Assembly: GCF_028372415.1 (NCBI RefSeq)
Contig: NC_092876.1
Location: forward strand, 223,832,528 to 223,896,527
DNA length: 64,000 bases
Direction of reading: 5' to 3'
Source: Notamacropus eugenii
Taxonomy: Eukaryota; Chordata; Mammalia; Diprotodontia; Macropodidae
A model generated the notes under the pieces. That model had not been told where the DNA came from. It was given only the letters and a program-made list of their open reading frames with translations, and made no database searches. Numbering within the stretch: the stretch's first letter is position 1; the number at the start of each line of letters is the position of its first letter. The translations under genes were made by a program, and so were the position numbers. Of this stretch, positions 1 to 10,477 are shown in pieces.

Positions 1-1600
1 ATATGTATCTTGATTTGTTTTCATGGCAAATGACTACTGGCAACATCAATAATTCAAGAACAGAAACAATGAAAATACAGAGGAATTGCATTTGGATACC
101 TCTTGCCGTCAATCATCTTTGCCAGACTCCTATATGAACATCATGAAAATTAGGAAGCCATCAGGTCTGAGGACTAGCCTTAAGTGTTAGTAATAGTTTT
201 CTATTCTTTTTACTGTTCAACTCCTCCTGGGGTTTTGATGTAAAGCAGTCTTAGGTATCATGATATATCTTAAATTTCCAACTATGGAAAAATATTTTTA
301 ATATTACACTGGAAATGCGTGTCATGTAATACAGTAGTTCTATCATATATACACATACATCTACATCTATGTGTAGTAATATCCATATTGCATATAGATG
401 TATGGCTTAGTTAATGTTATGGATGAATATATTCATAAATCATTTAAGTTAAGCTTTTCCTGTGATGTGAACCACTGATACAAACTTGCTAATGATAATT
501 ATAGAACTGATGCTGATTTAGTCATTTCAAAAAAGCCATGGAGGCATAATTAGTGTCTGAATGGCCTCAATATTGCATTATTAGGAGGCTAGGGTGAAAC
601 TTGAAATGAGAACATCAAGGCTGATAAGAGAAAAGAAAACATGAAATACATACATAATTCATTCTGAGACATTATAAAGGTTTATAACCAGAAACAATAA
701 TTTGCAGAAAGCATCTCATGTACTGGAGCCAACTGCAATCATTTGGTCAACCTGTTAAAGATCAAATAGTATATTCTTAGCTATTCTCAGTGGTATCTTT
801 GTAATAAAGTAGCAGCAAACAGACACTGTTTGCTTCTGGTCACTTTTAAAGAATGTTCAGTTTATCAGGAGGGACTTTAATCTCAGCCTTAATGGAGTAC
901 AAGAAGAGCATTGTTCCTGAAATTCTGTCCTTAAGGCCACAAGCCACGCACGTTTTTACATTCAAAAGACAAAAAATAAAAAATTCACCTTCCCTGAACA
1001 ATAAACACTGCTTTTTCTAAGAACCATTTTCAGGATTTTTTCTTTCTAGCCTTCTCTTTCCCTTTTTCTTTCTGTCCAGCCAGTCCTCTTTTCCTCTTCC
1101 TTCTTTTGCCCCACCTCCCTCAGATAAAACACCTCTCCCACCATACTTCACAGTCATCACCACTGGTGAAGACATGCAGAATCCATGCAGAATCCCTTGA
1201 TTTGGACCCCTGCCAAGCCAACCATTATCTACTGACCTGATGTGCTGTTGACTAGAGTATTATCACTTAGAAGCCTACTTTTTTGGAATTCCAGTCTACA
1301 GAGACCAAGAGATATGAAGAACGACCAAAAAAAACTCCACAAAAATACCCCAACAAAAACATGGTATGCATAGAAATATACAACAACCTTAGTCATAATT
1401 TCTGGTTAGCATAGGTGCGCATCCATACAAAATCATATAAGAGTAACTCCTTGTGTACAAACTGCCAGATATACATTTCCTTAATTCTAATCTAATTATA
1501 ATTCCCACATTCATATTTTATGTGCTATTATCATAATTCCTATATCCATAATTCCTATATTCCAGCCACACTTGTTGCTGAAACCACAGTATCGATTCCT
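1..1600. other. Unassigned AT-rich non-coding DNA
   Basis: No gene, RNA or clear repeat family is recognised here. A pyrimidine-rich patch lies near 1035-1130. All reading frames are short and interrupted. It may hold heavily decayed repeats that cannot be named by eye. Confidence 0.5.
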
Positions 1601-1854
1601 TTGTTTTGTTCAATCATTTTTCAGTTGTGTTTGACTTTGTGTACCCATTTGACATTTTCTTGGCAAAGATGCTTCACTAGTTTGCCATTCCTTTTCCAGT
1701 TCATTTTACAGATGAGGAAACTGAGGCAAACTTGGATAAGTGACTTGCCCAGAGTCACACAACTATTAAGTATCTGAGGCTGGATTTGAACTCAGGAAGA
1801 CGCATCTTTCTTCCTTCAGTCCTGACATTCTATCCACTTAACACCTAGCTGCCT
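1601..1854 (-). mobile_element. tRNA-derived marsupial SINE, near full length
   Basis: On the minus strand this reads from the 'AGGCAGCTAGGTG' head, through the 'AACTCAGGAAGA'-complement promoter region and the core 'GCCTCAGTTTCCTCATCTG', to a 3' segment with 'TTGCCAAGAAAA' and a tail complementary to the 'TTGTTTTGTTCAATC' start. This order matches the abundant marsupial SINE (WSINE/MAR1 type; name tentative). Non-autonomous, no protein product. The 85-codon open frame at 1520-1777 is carried by this SINE and is not a gene. Confidence 0.85.
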
Positions 1855-1861
1855 ATAATTT

Positions 1862-1928
1862 CCTTTACTTAGAAGTATTGCAGCACATGGGCACATAAGT
1901 ACTCAAGAAATATTTGGTGAATTAAACT
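1862..1928 (+). mobile_element. MIR or L2 3'-end fragment
   Basis: 'GCACATAAGTACTCAAGAAA' followed by a 'TATTTGGTGAATTAAA' ending resembles the shared 'cacatagtaagtgctcaataaatatttgttgaat' terminus of MIR and L2. Too short to tell the two apart. Confidence 0.5.
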
Positions 1929-2224
1929 ATGCATAGATGAGATTGTATCTTTCTTCTGTTCAGATATTTCTTGCATTCCGAGTTTTTAAAATTGAAACTC
2001 CTTGGTCTTACATTCAAAGAGTTTTAGATTCTGGCTGTACCCCTACCTTTCTAGATTCATCATATACTCCTCTAAGTTCTTTCCATATTTAAACACTCAT
2101 CAGCCTCCTTCTGAATCTCATGCTTTCCTGTCCCCATGTTTTTGCTGATATTCCTAGGTGTGCATGAATTAGCTGGCACAGAGTCATGTATTTGTCCCAC
2201 GCTCAAAGTAAAAGCCTACATTCA

Positions 2225-2570
2225 CACTATTTTCTAAACCTGGGATACCTTTGTCCCTGCACACATAATTTCAAAAATTCTCAATCTTTTGAAGTCTCAC
2301 TCAAATGCTTCCTCTTCCACTAAGCCTTCCTTCATCCTTTAACCCTTACCTTTCCCCTATATTTTGCTGTGAGTGTACGTGTATGTGTGCGTACACATAT
2401 TTGTATATGTGTGTATAATTTGTAAATATGTAATATCTTCTATTAGACTTTAAGTTACATTAGGACAGAAGCTAAATAACCCTTGAATCCCCTTCTCTAT
2501 ATCAGCTCAATAAAACATGTTGGGTATTTTTATAAATGTTTGTTGAATTAAAGTGAATTGAATCATAAAT
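2225..2570 (+). mobile_element. L2 LINE 3' end
   Basis: The series 'AAGTCTCACTCAAATGCTTCC', 'CTTCCTTCATCC', a TG-rich interruption near 2370-2425, 'TTAGACTTTAAGTTACATTAG', 'CAGCTCAATAAAACATG' and a terminal 'AAATGTTTGTTGAATTAAAG' follows the 3' coding edge and 3'UTR of L2 in the forward direction. A decayed, non-functional LINE tail. Confidence 0.65.
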
Positions 2571-2707
2571 AACTGCCATAGTATTTTTCAAGATACCTAC
2601 CAATAGATGGCAAGTAAGAAATAGTCCTCACTTATTTGCTAAGTCAGCTCATACTTTTCATTTATTTAATTTTTAATAGTCATAAATTTTAATTATATGA
2701 AAATATG

Positions 2708-2900
2708 GAGTAGCTTGGTATATATTAGATAGAAAACTGGCTTCAAGCCCAACAATATTTGGGTTCAAGTCTCTTCTCTGGCAATATTGGTTTTGTGACC
2801 CTGAGCAAATCATCTAACATCTGAACTCTCTGAGACTATGATTTACCAAGAAGTTAGAGAAGTAGATGGAGTATGTCTACCTGAGAGATCCCTCTAATAG
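2708..2900 (+). mobile_element. Old tRNA-derived SINE copy
   Basis: 'TTGGGTTCAAGTCTCTTCTC' (degenerate B box) followed by 'TTTTGTGACCCTGAGCAAAT' and a 'TCTGAACTCTCTGAG' core is the usual SINE order. It is strongly diverged and the tail is hard to place. Confidence 0.6.
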
Positions 2901-3060
2901 TGAAATAATAATAGCTAACATTTCGATAGCATTTTAAAACATGCATAGCATTTTAGATAGATGATCTCATTTGATCTCAGTCCATCCAATGTATTAGTAA
3001 AATTAACCTATTTAGAAGGATCTACAACAGAATAGCTAGATATCAGGATTTTTCATGATC
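2901..3060 (-). mobile_element. MIR-type CORE-SINE fragment
   Basis: 'AATAATAATAGCTAACATTT' followed by 'GATCTCATTTGATCTCAGTC' is the reverse complement of the MIR 3' half (start of 'aataatagctaacattta' and 'atctcatttgatcctcaca'). Only the 3' part is recognisable. Confidence 0.55.
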
Positions 3061-3269
3061 AAATTCTTTATTTTGGCACCATGCTCCTACCATCCTAGAA
3101 TAAAACAGAGACTTAGAGGAAAGAGGGCAAGGTAGAAGGCAGAGAGCTCACCCTGCTTGGCCAAGGTTTCACAGGAAAACCAATAAAGCACAAGTGAGTC
3201 ATTGAAACTCCCTATTCTTCACTTCTCCTTTGTGTAAATGGTGAGGATTATACTTAACACTCACCTTCT

Positions 3270-3470
3270 CCTTCGCAGCAGAGAGAGCACTGAATTGGGG
3301 TTGGGAGACCTGGATTTGAATCCCTTCTGTCCTATTTACAGTTATTATTGTTACCTGCATGGTTTTAGGCAAGCCTCCCACTTCTAGGATTTAGCTTCTT
3401 CATCAAGAGAATAAGGAGCTTGGACTGGATTCTTCCTAAGATCTCTTCTAGCTTTACACCCATCGAAGCC
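3270..3470 (+). mobile_element. tRNA-derived SINE copy
   Basis: 'GAGAGAGCACTGAATTGGGG' , 'TGGATTTGAATCCC' (B box) and a tail reading 'GGACTGGATTCTTCCTAAGA' then 'TCTCTTCTAGC' match the SINE head, promoter and the 'ctagatgacctctaaggtcc' type tail seen in marsupial SINEs. Confidence 0.65.
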
Positions 3471-3946
3471 ATCATGATTACATTAGTTTTTCTTAAATGA
3501 ATGCACCAATTGTTCATAATTCAATTAAATAAATGTCACCTGTTTCAGAGAAAGAGAATAATATTATTTCAGACATGAGTATGAACCTGCAGTACAGAAA
3601 CTCTCAAGATTCTACTCTTGTTCTCAGCGTTGATTAGATCTTCATTGGTGTTGCAATTTAAGCATTATACTGAGACTCTGGATTGTCTAAAAGACAAAAA
3701 AATGAAAATAATCAAAGAACTAGACATCAGCTTTTAAAAAGACACAAGGAATTGAGGTTAGTTCATCTTAGGAAGAGAAAGCTGAAAAAGAATAATTAAA
3801 ATTGTAGCCATGGAAATCAACACTCTTTCTCACTTTCTATTAAAGATGAATAAGAGGTAATGGAATTGAAAGAGAGCAGAAAGGATTTGCATTTTATATG
3901 GAATAACTTTGGACAACAAGATTAGTGAAACTGGGGAATGTGCTAC

Positions 3947-4122
3947 CTGGAAATTTTTTTTGGAGGAGAGGAAGGCAGTTGGGGTTAAGTAACTTGTCCA
4001 AGGTCACACAGCTTGTAAGCATCAATTGTCTGAGTCAAATTTGAACTCGGGTCTTCCTGACTCTGGGACCAGCACACTATTCACTGTGCCTCCTAACTGG
4101 CTATCCTCTGGAAATTTTTTTT
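3947..4122 (-). mobile_element. Short SINE copy with target-site duplication
   Basis: The body (about 3962-4107) shows, on the minus strand, 'GAGGCACAGTGAATAG' and 'CAGGAAGACCCGAGTTCAAA' then 'TGTGTGACCTTGGACAAGTT', i.e. the tRNA-like half of the marsupial SINE. It is flanked by a 15-base direct repeat, 'CTGGAAATTTTTTTT', at 3947-3961 and 4108-4122, as expected for LINE-driven insertion. Confidence 0.7.
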
Positions 4123-5644
4123 TTTTAAAAAGGTTTGACCTCTGTAATGTCTTACTGTACAGATCTTAAATCTTTAATCTTCCATTTAAAAAGTGTCAAA
4201 TAACTTTGTTTCCAGAACAGGAATAGAAAATAGTGCATCTTTTCCTATTAATGGGGTTATCTTCAGTATTTTTTTGACCATCCTCTTTTTCTCATTTTCT
4301 GAAGTATTTAGTAATTTGCTAAACATTAATCATTGAACAATTGTAAAATTCTGAATTTTTTTATTTTAAGAAACATTTACAATTAATGTTAAAAATGTTT
4401 TATTTTAAAAATAATGCCCTACAACCCTAAGCAACCGATCAACATATATATCAATGAAATTTAGTGCTGTAGTCATAGCAGCATGTGAATTTTCCTCATT
4501 TCCTATCATATTCTTGAATTTCCTAAGTTTGATAAGAAGCACTATTTTACGTTTGATTATATTACTATAAAATTCCCTTAAATTAGTGATATCTTGTCTC
4601 AACAGATGATATAACAGAGAACATTAGTTATAATTGTGAGTTGTCCTAAAAGTAAGACTTCTGTGAGAACATAAAAATCTCCCCTTTCCTTCAACCCCTT
4701 CCTGCCCCACACACAAAAAAGAAGGAAAGGTAAATAATAGCTCATCAGAGTCATGGCCTGGAAGAGACCATAAGAGAAATATCTCACTACCATTGAACAA
4801 AAGGTATCCCAACCATCCTAGCAAATAGACATCTATTAATTGCCCACAGAACTTTGCTTCACTAGCAATTCAGCACCTTTAGAACAGAAAGGTCAGGAAT
4901 TTCTGAAGAATACAATCTCACACAACAGACTATGTGCTCAAGAGCGGTGGCCAACCCAATAGTGAATGCCTTCATTGTGCTTCGACTTTCGGCTGAATCT
5001 CTGGATTTTCTTAAGAACTTCAACATCTTCACATGAAGTATTATTGTGTCCTCTTTAATAGTAGGCCTTTGGGATCAACCTCACTGTGGCTGAGCCATTA
5101 TAGAACACCCCAATCATTATAGTACAGTCAAGTCTAAAATTGTGGTGAAGGAGAGAAATCGCTTTGACCATGTGCATCAGAAGAGTTCTGCAGCTTTATG
5201 TCCCTGCCTACCTTACTGAATTTTTCTCCAGTGATTATTGCTGGGAACTTGCTCAATAGTTTACAGACTTGTTATGATGACCATTCAGGCAAAATTTCCC
5301 ATCCTAATTAGATTTGAAGTTATTCACTCATGCTAGAAAACTGCACTGAAAAGACTGAAATAGAGTGCCTGTTGTTTATTATTCTGCTAAATCTGATGCA
5401 AAGAATTTGACATTTTTTGATCACTGCAAAACACCCAAACCTTTTTTGAAAGATAAAAACATGAACACCAAATATCTTTATTTTTCTTTTCTATGTTTTT
5501 TATTCTTAGATTAAATTTTAAGGGAAATTTTGCATTCAAATTTTGTCTAAAGTTGCTTAATAATTAACCCTTAGATTTCTCCTTGGTAATTCTTCAGAAT
5601 GATACACATAATGGATTTAGAGTCCATATATAGCTAAAGTTTTC
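4123..5644. other. Unassigned non-coding DNA
   Basis: About 1.5 kb with no recognisable element. The four 60-66 codon minus-strand frames around 4405-4824 overlap one another and have no family resemblance. The segment 4880-5270 is less AT-rich than its surroundings, but I could not identify it. Confidence 0.5.
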
Positions 5645-6375
5645 CTTCTAAATTCTTTTATTCATTCAGCAAATAATTATTTTGAATATTATGTAAAGAA
5701 CACTGTTCTAGGTGTTGGTAGGGATACACAGACTAATAAAACAGTGTTCTTCCCTTCAAAAAGTTCAAAATCTAATGAATAATGACGTATAGTCAAATAA
5801 AATAATATTAATTAGAATCTTATATAAATGAATAAAGTGAGTAAAAATATTATGAAATCAAGAAGAGATAAAGATAATTTCTAGCTATGAAGATCAGAGA
5901 AGGTAACCTAGAGGAGGTCATATTTGAGTTGTATCTTGAAAGATGAATTGGATAACAATAGACAGAGGACATTATAGACATAGGGTGAGTATGAGTCAAG
6001 ATTTGGGGATTAATGAATATGGAATAATTTCAGAAATGTCAAGCACAGTAGTCTAGTATAGTTGTACAGAGGTAATAGAAGTGTGAGTTAAGGTTGAGAA
6101 GGTAAATTGGAACCAGGTTGTAGAGAATCTTGAATAGTAACTAAGAAACAAACTTGACTGATAGTACCTGGCTAAGAACAAAATTGACAGATAATGAGCA
6201 GCAGTGGAGGGATTTGGGGCTGTGGAGTGATAGAAAATACAGTTGCATTAGAAGATCAACTGTCAATGAAATGTAGGATGATTGCAAGGGAAAGATACTG
6301 AAAGCTGAGAGATAAATAGGAGATTATTTGAATAGTCCAAGAGAGTCATAATAAAGAGCTAGTCAAAGGTAGCAC
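5645..6375 (-). mobile_element. L2 LINE, 3' half
   Basis: In plus orientation it begins 'TTCATTCAGCAAATAATTAT', continues 'CACTGTTCTAGGTGTTGGTA', then 'CTAGAGGAGGTCATATTTGA' and 'GGTAGAGAATCTTGAATAG'-like blocks. That is the reverse complement of the L2 3'UTR followed by the end of its ORF2. Decayed, no open frame. Confidence 0.65.
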
Positions 6376-6384
6376 CAGTCAGAA

Positions 6385-7230
6385 TTTTAAATAGGGGACT
6401 GAAAAAAAATTTTCAATAATGTCAGAACCAAAATTCAGAGATCCTACAATAACCACAACAAATGTTTCAAGCAGCTAAAAAGTAGTTCAGGTACTAAGGA
6501 GTATAATCAGGATCACACAAGATGTGGCAGCTAGATCTAAAAATGAGAGAAGATCTTGGAATGATATTTAAAGGGAAAAATAATATAGGATTATGCCCAA
6601 GAACAACACTCTGTAAAAACGAGTATAATCCTGTGAGGAAAATGGGCCTTTAATGTAATAAAACACTTTCAAGCATTTCCAGTAAAGAGACCAAAGTTGA
6701 GTAGGAATTTTACCAAGTTTTCAATAAAAACCTAGAGAGGTAGATTTTTTTTTTTTTTAACAATTAGAAAGAGCTATATGGTGTTGTAATGTTAGCTTTC
6801 TAAAAGAGTTTTAAAAAAGTATGCCTAGAGAATCATAATGATTTCAAACAATATTAAGGGAGCAAAATAAGAAAAATAAAAGCCTGGAAAGAAAGGATGA
6901 TTTCATTTCATTATTTAGTTTTTAAAAAGAGAAAGAGAAAAAAGTAAAAGGATTCTACCCCAGCAGAAAGAAAAAAAGGAGTAGAAGTTACTTTTTCTTA
7001 CTTTTGGGGGTGCATAAGACTTTACAAACATAGGGAAGGAGAAGGTTTAGTTGGCATCATATGGCACTTACTCTTATCTGAAGCAGACAAAGAAAGGTCA
7101 AATACTCAGAATTTGATGTAGAAATACAAACAATTCAAAGGGGTGTGGGGGTGTGGTGTGGAAGGCATTAAGAGGGAGAATTATAGCAGGGAAGCAATAG
7201 ATACAAGTAATATAAACTTCCTGATACTGA
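6385..7230 (+). mobile_element. Old L1/HAL1 fragment: ORF1 C-terminus and 3'UTR
   Basis: 'AGGATCACACAAGATGTGGC' then 'AGCTAGATCTAAAAATGAGA' parallels the ORF1 segment 'AGGATAACACAAGATCTAGC' of the young half-L1 at 49.1-52.1 kb (C-terminal domain). 'AAGAGACCAAAGTTGAG' parallels its 'AAAAGACCAGAGCTGAA' near the ORF1 end. Downstream, purine-rich text and 'CACTTACTCTTATCTGAAGC' resemble that element's 3'UTR. No ORF2 sequence is seen between them. Heavily mutated. Confidence 0.5.
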
Positions 7231-7231
7231 A

Positions 7232-7234
<3 letters not shown>

Positions 7235-7293
<59 letters not shown>
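7235..7293. repeat. (GA)n microsatellite
   Basis: About 59 bases of almost pure GA dinucleotides. It is paired with an oppositely oriented CT tract 42 bases downstream. Confidence 0.97.
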
Positions 7294-7296
<3 letters not shown>

Positions 7297-7331
7297 ACTA
7301 TTTCTTTAAATAGCTAGATAGATATAGATTT

Positions 7332-7335
<4 letters not shown>

Positions 7336-7382
<47 letters not shown>
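7336..7382. repeat. (CT)n microsatellite
   Basis: About 47 bases of pure CT dinucleotides, the reverse complement of the GA tract just upstream. Confidence 0.97.
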
Positions 7383-7385
<3 letters not shown>

Positions 7386-7399
7386 AGTGTTCATATATT

Positions 7400-7570
7400 G
7401 GCGAATGTATAAGCAAGTTGTGGCAATATAGATATAAAATAATATTATTGCACCACGACTAAAGAGATGATTGCAGAAAATTCTGAATAGTATAAACTAA
7501 TAAAAAGTGAAGTGAGCACAACTAGGAGAATACTTTAAACAGGGACAGCACTGTAAAGAAAAATAAAAAA
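7400..7570 (+). mobile_element. L1 3'-end fragment
   Basis: 'AAGCAAGTTGTGGCAATATA' and 'GTGAAGTGAGCACAACTAGG' followed by 'AGAATACTTT' match the segment near the ORF2 end of marsupial L1 that is also seen at 21120-21260 in this window ('AACAAGTTGTGGCATATGAT', 'AAATGAACAGAACCACGAGA'). Confidence 0.55.
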
Positions 7571-7955
7571 AAAACTGTAGAAGCATATATTCTTAGACAT
7601 GGCCATGGTCTGGATTCAAACAAATGATTATTTATTACAAGGCAATTGCAGAAGGTTAGTAGTATTGTTTTTTAAATAGAGCTATTGAAACATTTTTAAT
7701 GTAGAGAAGAGAACAGAAGCAATTTCTAAAGGAAACACAGACATGCAGGCCAGTTTTGAAAGTAAAGTCTGGAATTTATTACCTACTTTAATAAAAGCCA
7801 AGTAGTATGTAATTAACATTCATACTTTTCACACAAAATCCTTTGATTTTGTTCTACTGGGCAAATGAAAATGTTCTTTTTTTGTGTTTAAGTTCTAAAT
7901 AAAAATTAAACAAAAAGATTAATTTAAGGGTCTTTAACTAAAATTTTGATAAATG
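7571..7955. other. Unassigned AT-rich DNA
   Basis: No feature recognised. Possibly more decayed L1. Confidence 0.4.
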
Positions 7956-7959
7956 ATAC

Positions 7960-8114
7960 AGGGACAAAAACTTCAGAGTCAGAAGACGTGGGTTAGAATC
8001 TTAGCTTTCTTATCATTTTTTTATGAACTTGGACAAGTATTTAAATACTCTTGGGACTTAGTTTTCCCATTTTTAAAATGAGGTATTTATGCTAGATGAT
8101 TTCCACCTCCATAG
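7960..8114 (+). mobile_element. tRNA-derived SINE copy
   Basis: 'CTTCAGAGTCAGAAGACGTG' , 'GGTTAGAATCTTAGC' (degenerate B box), 'AACTTGGACAAGTATTTAAA' and the tail 'TGCTAGATGATTTCCACCTC' follow the SINE order. Confidence 0.65.
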
Positions 8115-8336
8115 TTGTTCAATAACTTTCTGTTATGTCTGACTCTTCAAGCCATTTGGAGTTCCTTGGCAGAGATACTAGAGTGGTTTCCCATTTCCTT
8201 CTCCAGGTCTTTTTACAGATGAGGAACTGAGGTAAACAGGATTAAATGACTTGCCCAGGGTCACACAGGTAGACTTCAAATGAATCTTCCTGACTCCAGG
8301 TCTGGCACTTTATCCACTGTACTACCTAACTGCCCC
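8115..8336 (-). mobile_element. tRNA-derived SINE, near full length
   Basis: In plus orientation it reads 'TTGTTCAATAACTTTCTG', 'TCTTTTTACAGATGAGGAAC', 'GACTTGCCCAGGGTCACACA', 'CTTCCTGACTCCAGG' and ends 'CTACCTAACTGCCCC'. This is the reverse complement of the same SINE as 1601-1854. It lies directly against an opposite-strand SINE copy. Confidence 0.85.
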
Positions 8337-8364
8337 ATAAATCTATGATGACATGATTTATCAA

Positions 8365-8397
8365 TACACACACATACACACACACACACACACACAT
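8365..8397. repeat. (CA)n microsatellite
   Basis: Short CA repeat with one T interruption, leading into TATATA. Confidence 0.95.
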
Positions 8398-8554
8398 ATA
8401 TGAAGTTGGATGAATGGAAGGACAGAACATATGAAACTTAATTGTGAATGGAATGATAGATAGAATCTCTTCCCTAGTAGTTTACTATACTAATAAATGC
8501 ATAGATCTGGGCCAAATGCAAAACAGCAACAACAATTTTGAAGAATTAAAGTCA

Positions 8555-9650
8555 AATTCATCAAGCTTTATTTTGCAGACTCCATTATCTGACTCTCTTT
8601 GAAAAGTGGGACAGTGCTTGCCCTTCTCCAATCCTGTGATACCTTTCTTGTTTTCTGCAATCTTTCAAAGATCTCTCATAGTGGTTCAGCAATTACATCT
8701 ACCTGTTCTTTCTGTAGCTTAGGATATAGTTTATCTGAATCTTGTGATTTCAACTCATTAAGGGCAGTTAGTTGTTTCCCTACTATCTTCTTACTTATCT
8801 TAGGTATCAGCTTCCTATTAACCACTTCTGTTCTGCTCTTCCAATCACAAGATCACTCTCTTTGGCAGAGAAAATAAAAAACTGAATTAGACTATCTTCT
8901 CAATGCCATCAATTCACTAGGCAGCAGTCCTATGTGATCTGTGCTTGGATACTTTAGGAGGAAACAATCTCAATCTGGACAGATCAGGACCTCCTCTACA
9001 TTTTAGAATATTAAAGAATTTTCTAAGGCACTTAAAAGTTAAATTATTTTCCTAGGATATCTCAGCAAGTACGTGTAGAAGTAGGATCTTATAACTTTTT
9101 CTGATCATCCTTATAACTCTAATATAGCTTTTGAGTTGTCTTTAGCCTTTCTTGCCAGACTTAACTCACTCTGAGATTGATAGTTTGAACACTCTTGACA
9201 TTGTTCTTATTGAACAATTTTGTGATTTTGAATTCATCCTCTCTTACCTGCTCTTGGTTTCCATTTTTGCATGGGTCTTTTTAAAATCTAAATTGGTCAG
9301 TGAGTTTCCTTGCATATATATCATTCTTTCTAGACATCTCTTTTGCTTCATCATTGGGATAGCTTCTCTTTGTGTCTTCAGAATTTCATCGAGATTTTCC
9401 TATCCCTCCTATTATTTTATAGAATTTTAGTCTATGGGGTTCTTTTTTAAGTTCTTTGAAGTCTAGGCTTTCTAGATCTGTGGTTTGTGTTATTTGGATC
9501 CTGTATTTCCCTTATTTCTATATCAAATATTTTAAGAGGGAGTTGTCACTTTCCCATCATTTTCACTCCAGCAATATGTTCCTGGCTGTTAATGAGAGTC
9601 AAATACAGAATAGAATTTTCCACTGTTGTTTACCTCTTAAAAATAAAAAA
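8555..9650 (-). mobile_element. CR1/L3-type LINE, reverse-transcriptase fragment
   Basis: Translating the minus strand near 8575-8635 gives 'QDWRRASTVPLFKES', which fits the CR1-family motif 'DWKKANVTPIFKK' at the start of the reverse transcriptase. The plus-strand text 'CTCTCATAGTGGTTCAGCAA' and 'TCAACTCATTAAGGGCAGTT' is the complement of the 'GPDEIHPRVLRELADVIAEPL' coding block. 9120-9580 resembles the upstream linker of the same family. Frames are broken. The plus-strand ORFs of 92, 92 and 145 codons here are antisense artefacts. Confidence 0.7.
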
Positions 9651-9698
9651 CCATTAAAATTATTCAAGAAATCATCATCATCTCCGCTTTATACAGGC

Positions 9699-9747
9699 AT
9701 ACACACATGCACATACACACACACACACACACACACATACACACTCA
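9699..9747. repeat. (CA)n microsatellite
   Basis: Interrupted CA repeat, read in frame by a spurious 145-codon ORF as alternating His-Thr. Confidence 0.95.
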
Positions 9748-9804
9748 CCAAATGTCCACCTAGAGGACCAAAGTCCTTTGCTACATCATTACCATCTCAC
9801 GACT

Positions 9805-10475
9805 GTTACAAGTCAGTCAGTGCACAATACTTTATTAAATATTTACTGTGTGCCAGGCAGTGTGATAAACACTGGGGACATGAAGGAAGTTAAAATAAGT
9901 CACAACCATCAGGGAACTCACATTCTAACAGGGGGGACAATAGGTAAATACAAAATAAATATAGAGTAGATGAAGGTAATATGAAAGAGGACGGCATCAA
10001 TAGCTAAGGGACCAGGAAAGATATCCTACAGAAAGTGAGATTTGTTTTGACTGTTGAAGGAAGCCAGGAAAACCAAAGAGCAGACATAAAGGGGTAGAGC
10101 ATTCCAGGTACGGGCGAGAGTCAGTTCAAAGGTACAGAGAAGGCATATCAAAGGTCATGTCTGAGGAATTACAAGTAGACCATTGAATCTGGATTTTAAG
10201 GCTGGAAAGGTAACTGGAAGGAGTCAGATTATGATGAACTTTAAAGCACAAATGGAGGATTTTATATTTGATCTTGGAGATAATCAATGGGAATAACTGA
10301 GTAGGAGATGAGTTGATCAGATTTATATTTCAGGGAAAGAAATTACATCAGCAGTTAAGTGGAGGATGGATTGGAGTAGTCAAAACAGTTAGAAAGCTAT
10401 TGCAATAATCTAGGAGGGGGGTAATGAAGGTTTGAACTAGAACTATGGCTATATGAGTACAGAGAATCATACATG
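9805..10475 (-). mobile_element. L2 LINE, 3' segment (left part of a split copy)
   Basis: In plus orientation it starts with the reverse complement of the L2 3'UTR ('ACTGTGTGCCAGGCAGTGTG', 'CATTCTAACAGGGGGGACAA') and runs into coding sequence. The minus-strand frame at 10348-10581 includes 'LVQTFITPLLDYCNSFL', matching the L2 reverse-transcriptase C-terminal motif 'SRLDYCNSLLAGLP'. It stops at the Tigger-like insertion at 10478 and resumes at 11722. Confidence 0.8.
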
Positions 10476-10477
10476 TA

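Noticed and set aside
9152..9893. 92- and 145-codon plus ORFs
   Set aside because: Antisense to a CR1/L3 reverse-transcriptase fragment and running through a CA repeat.
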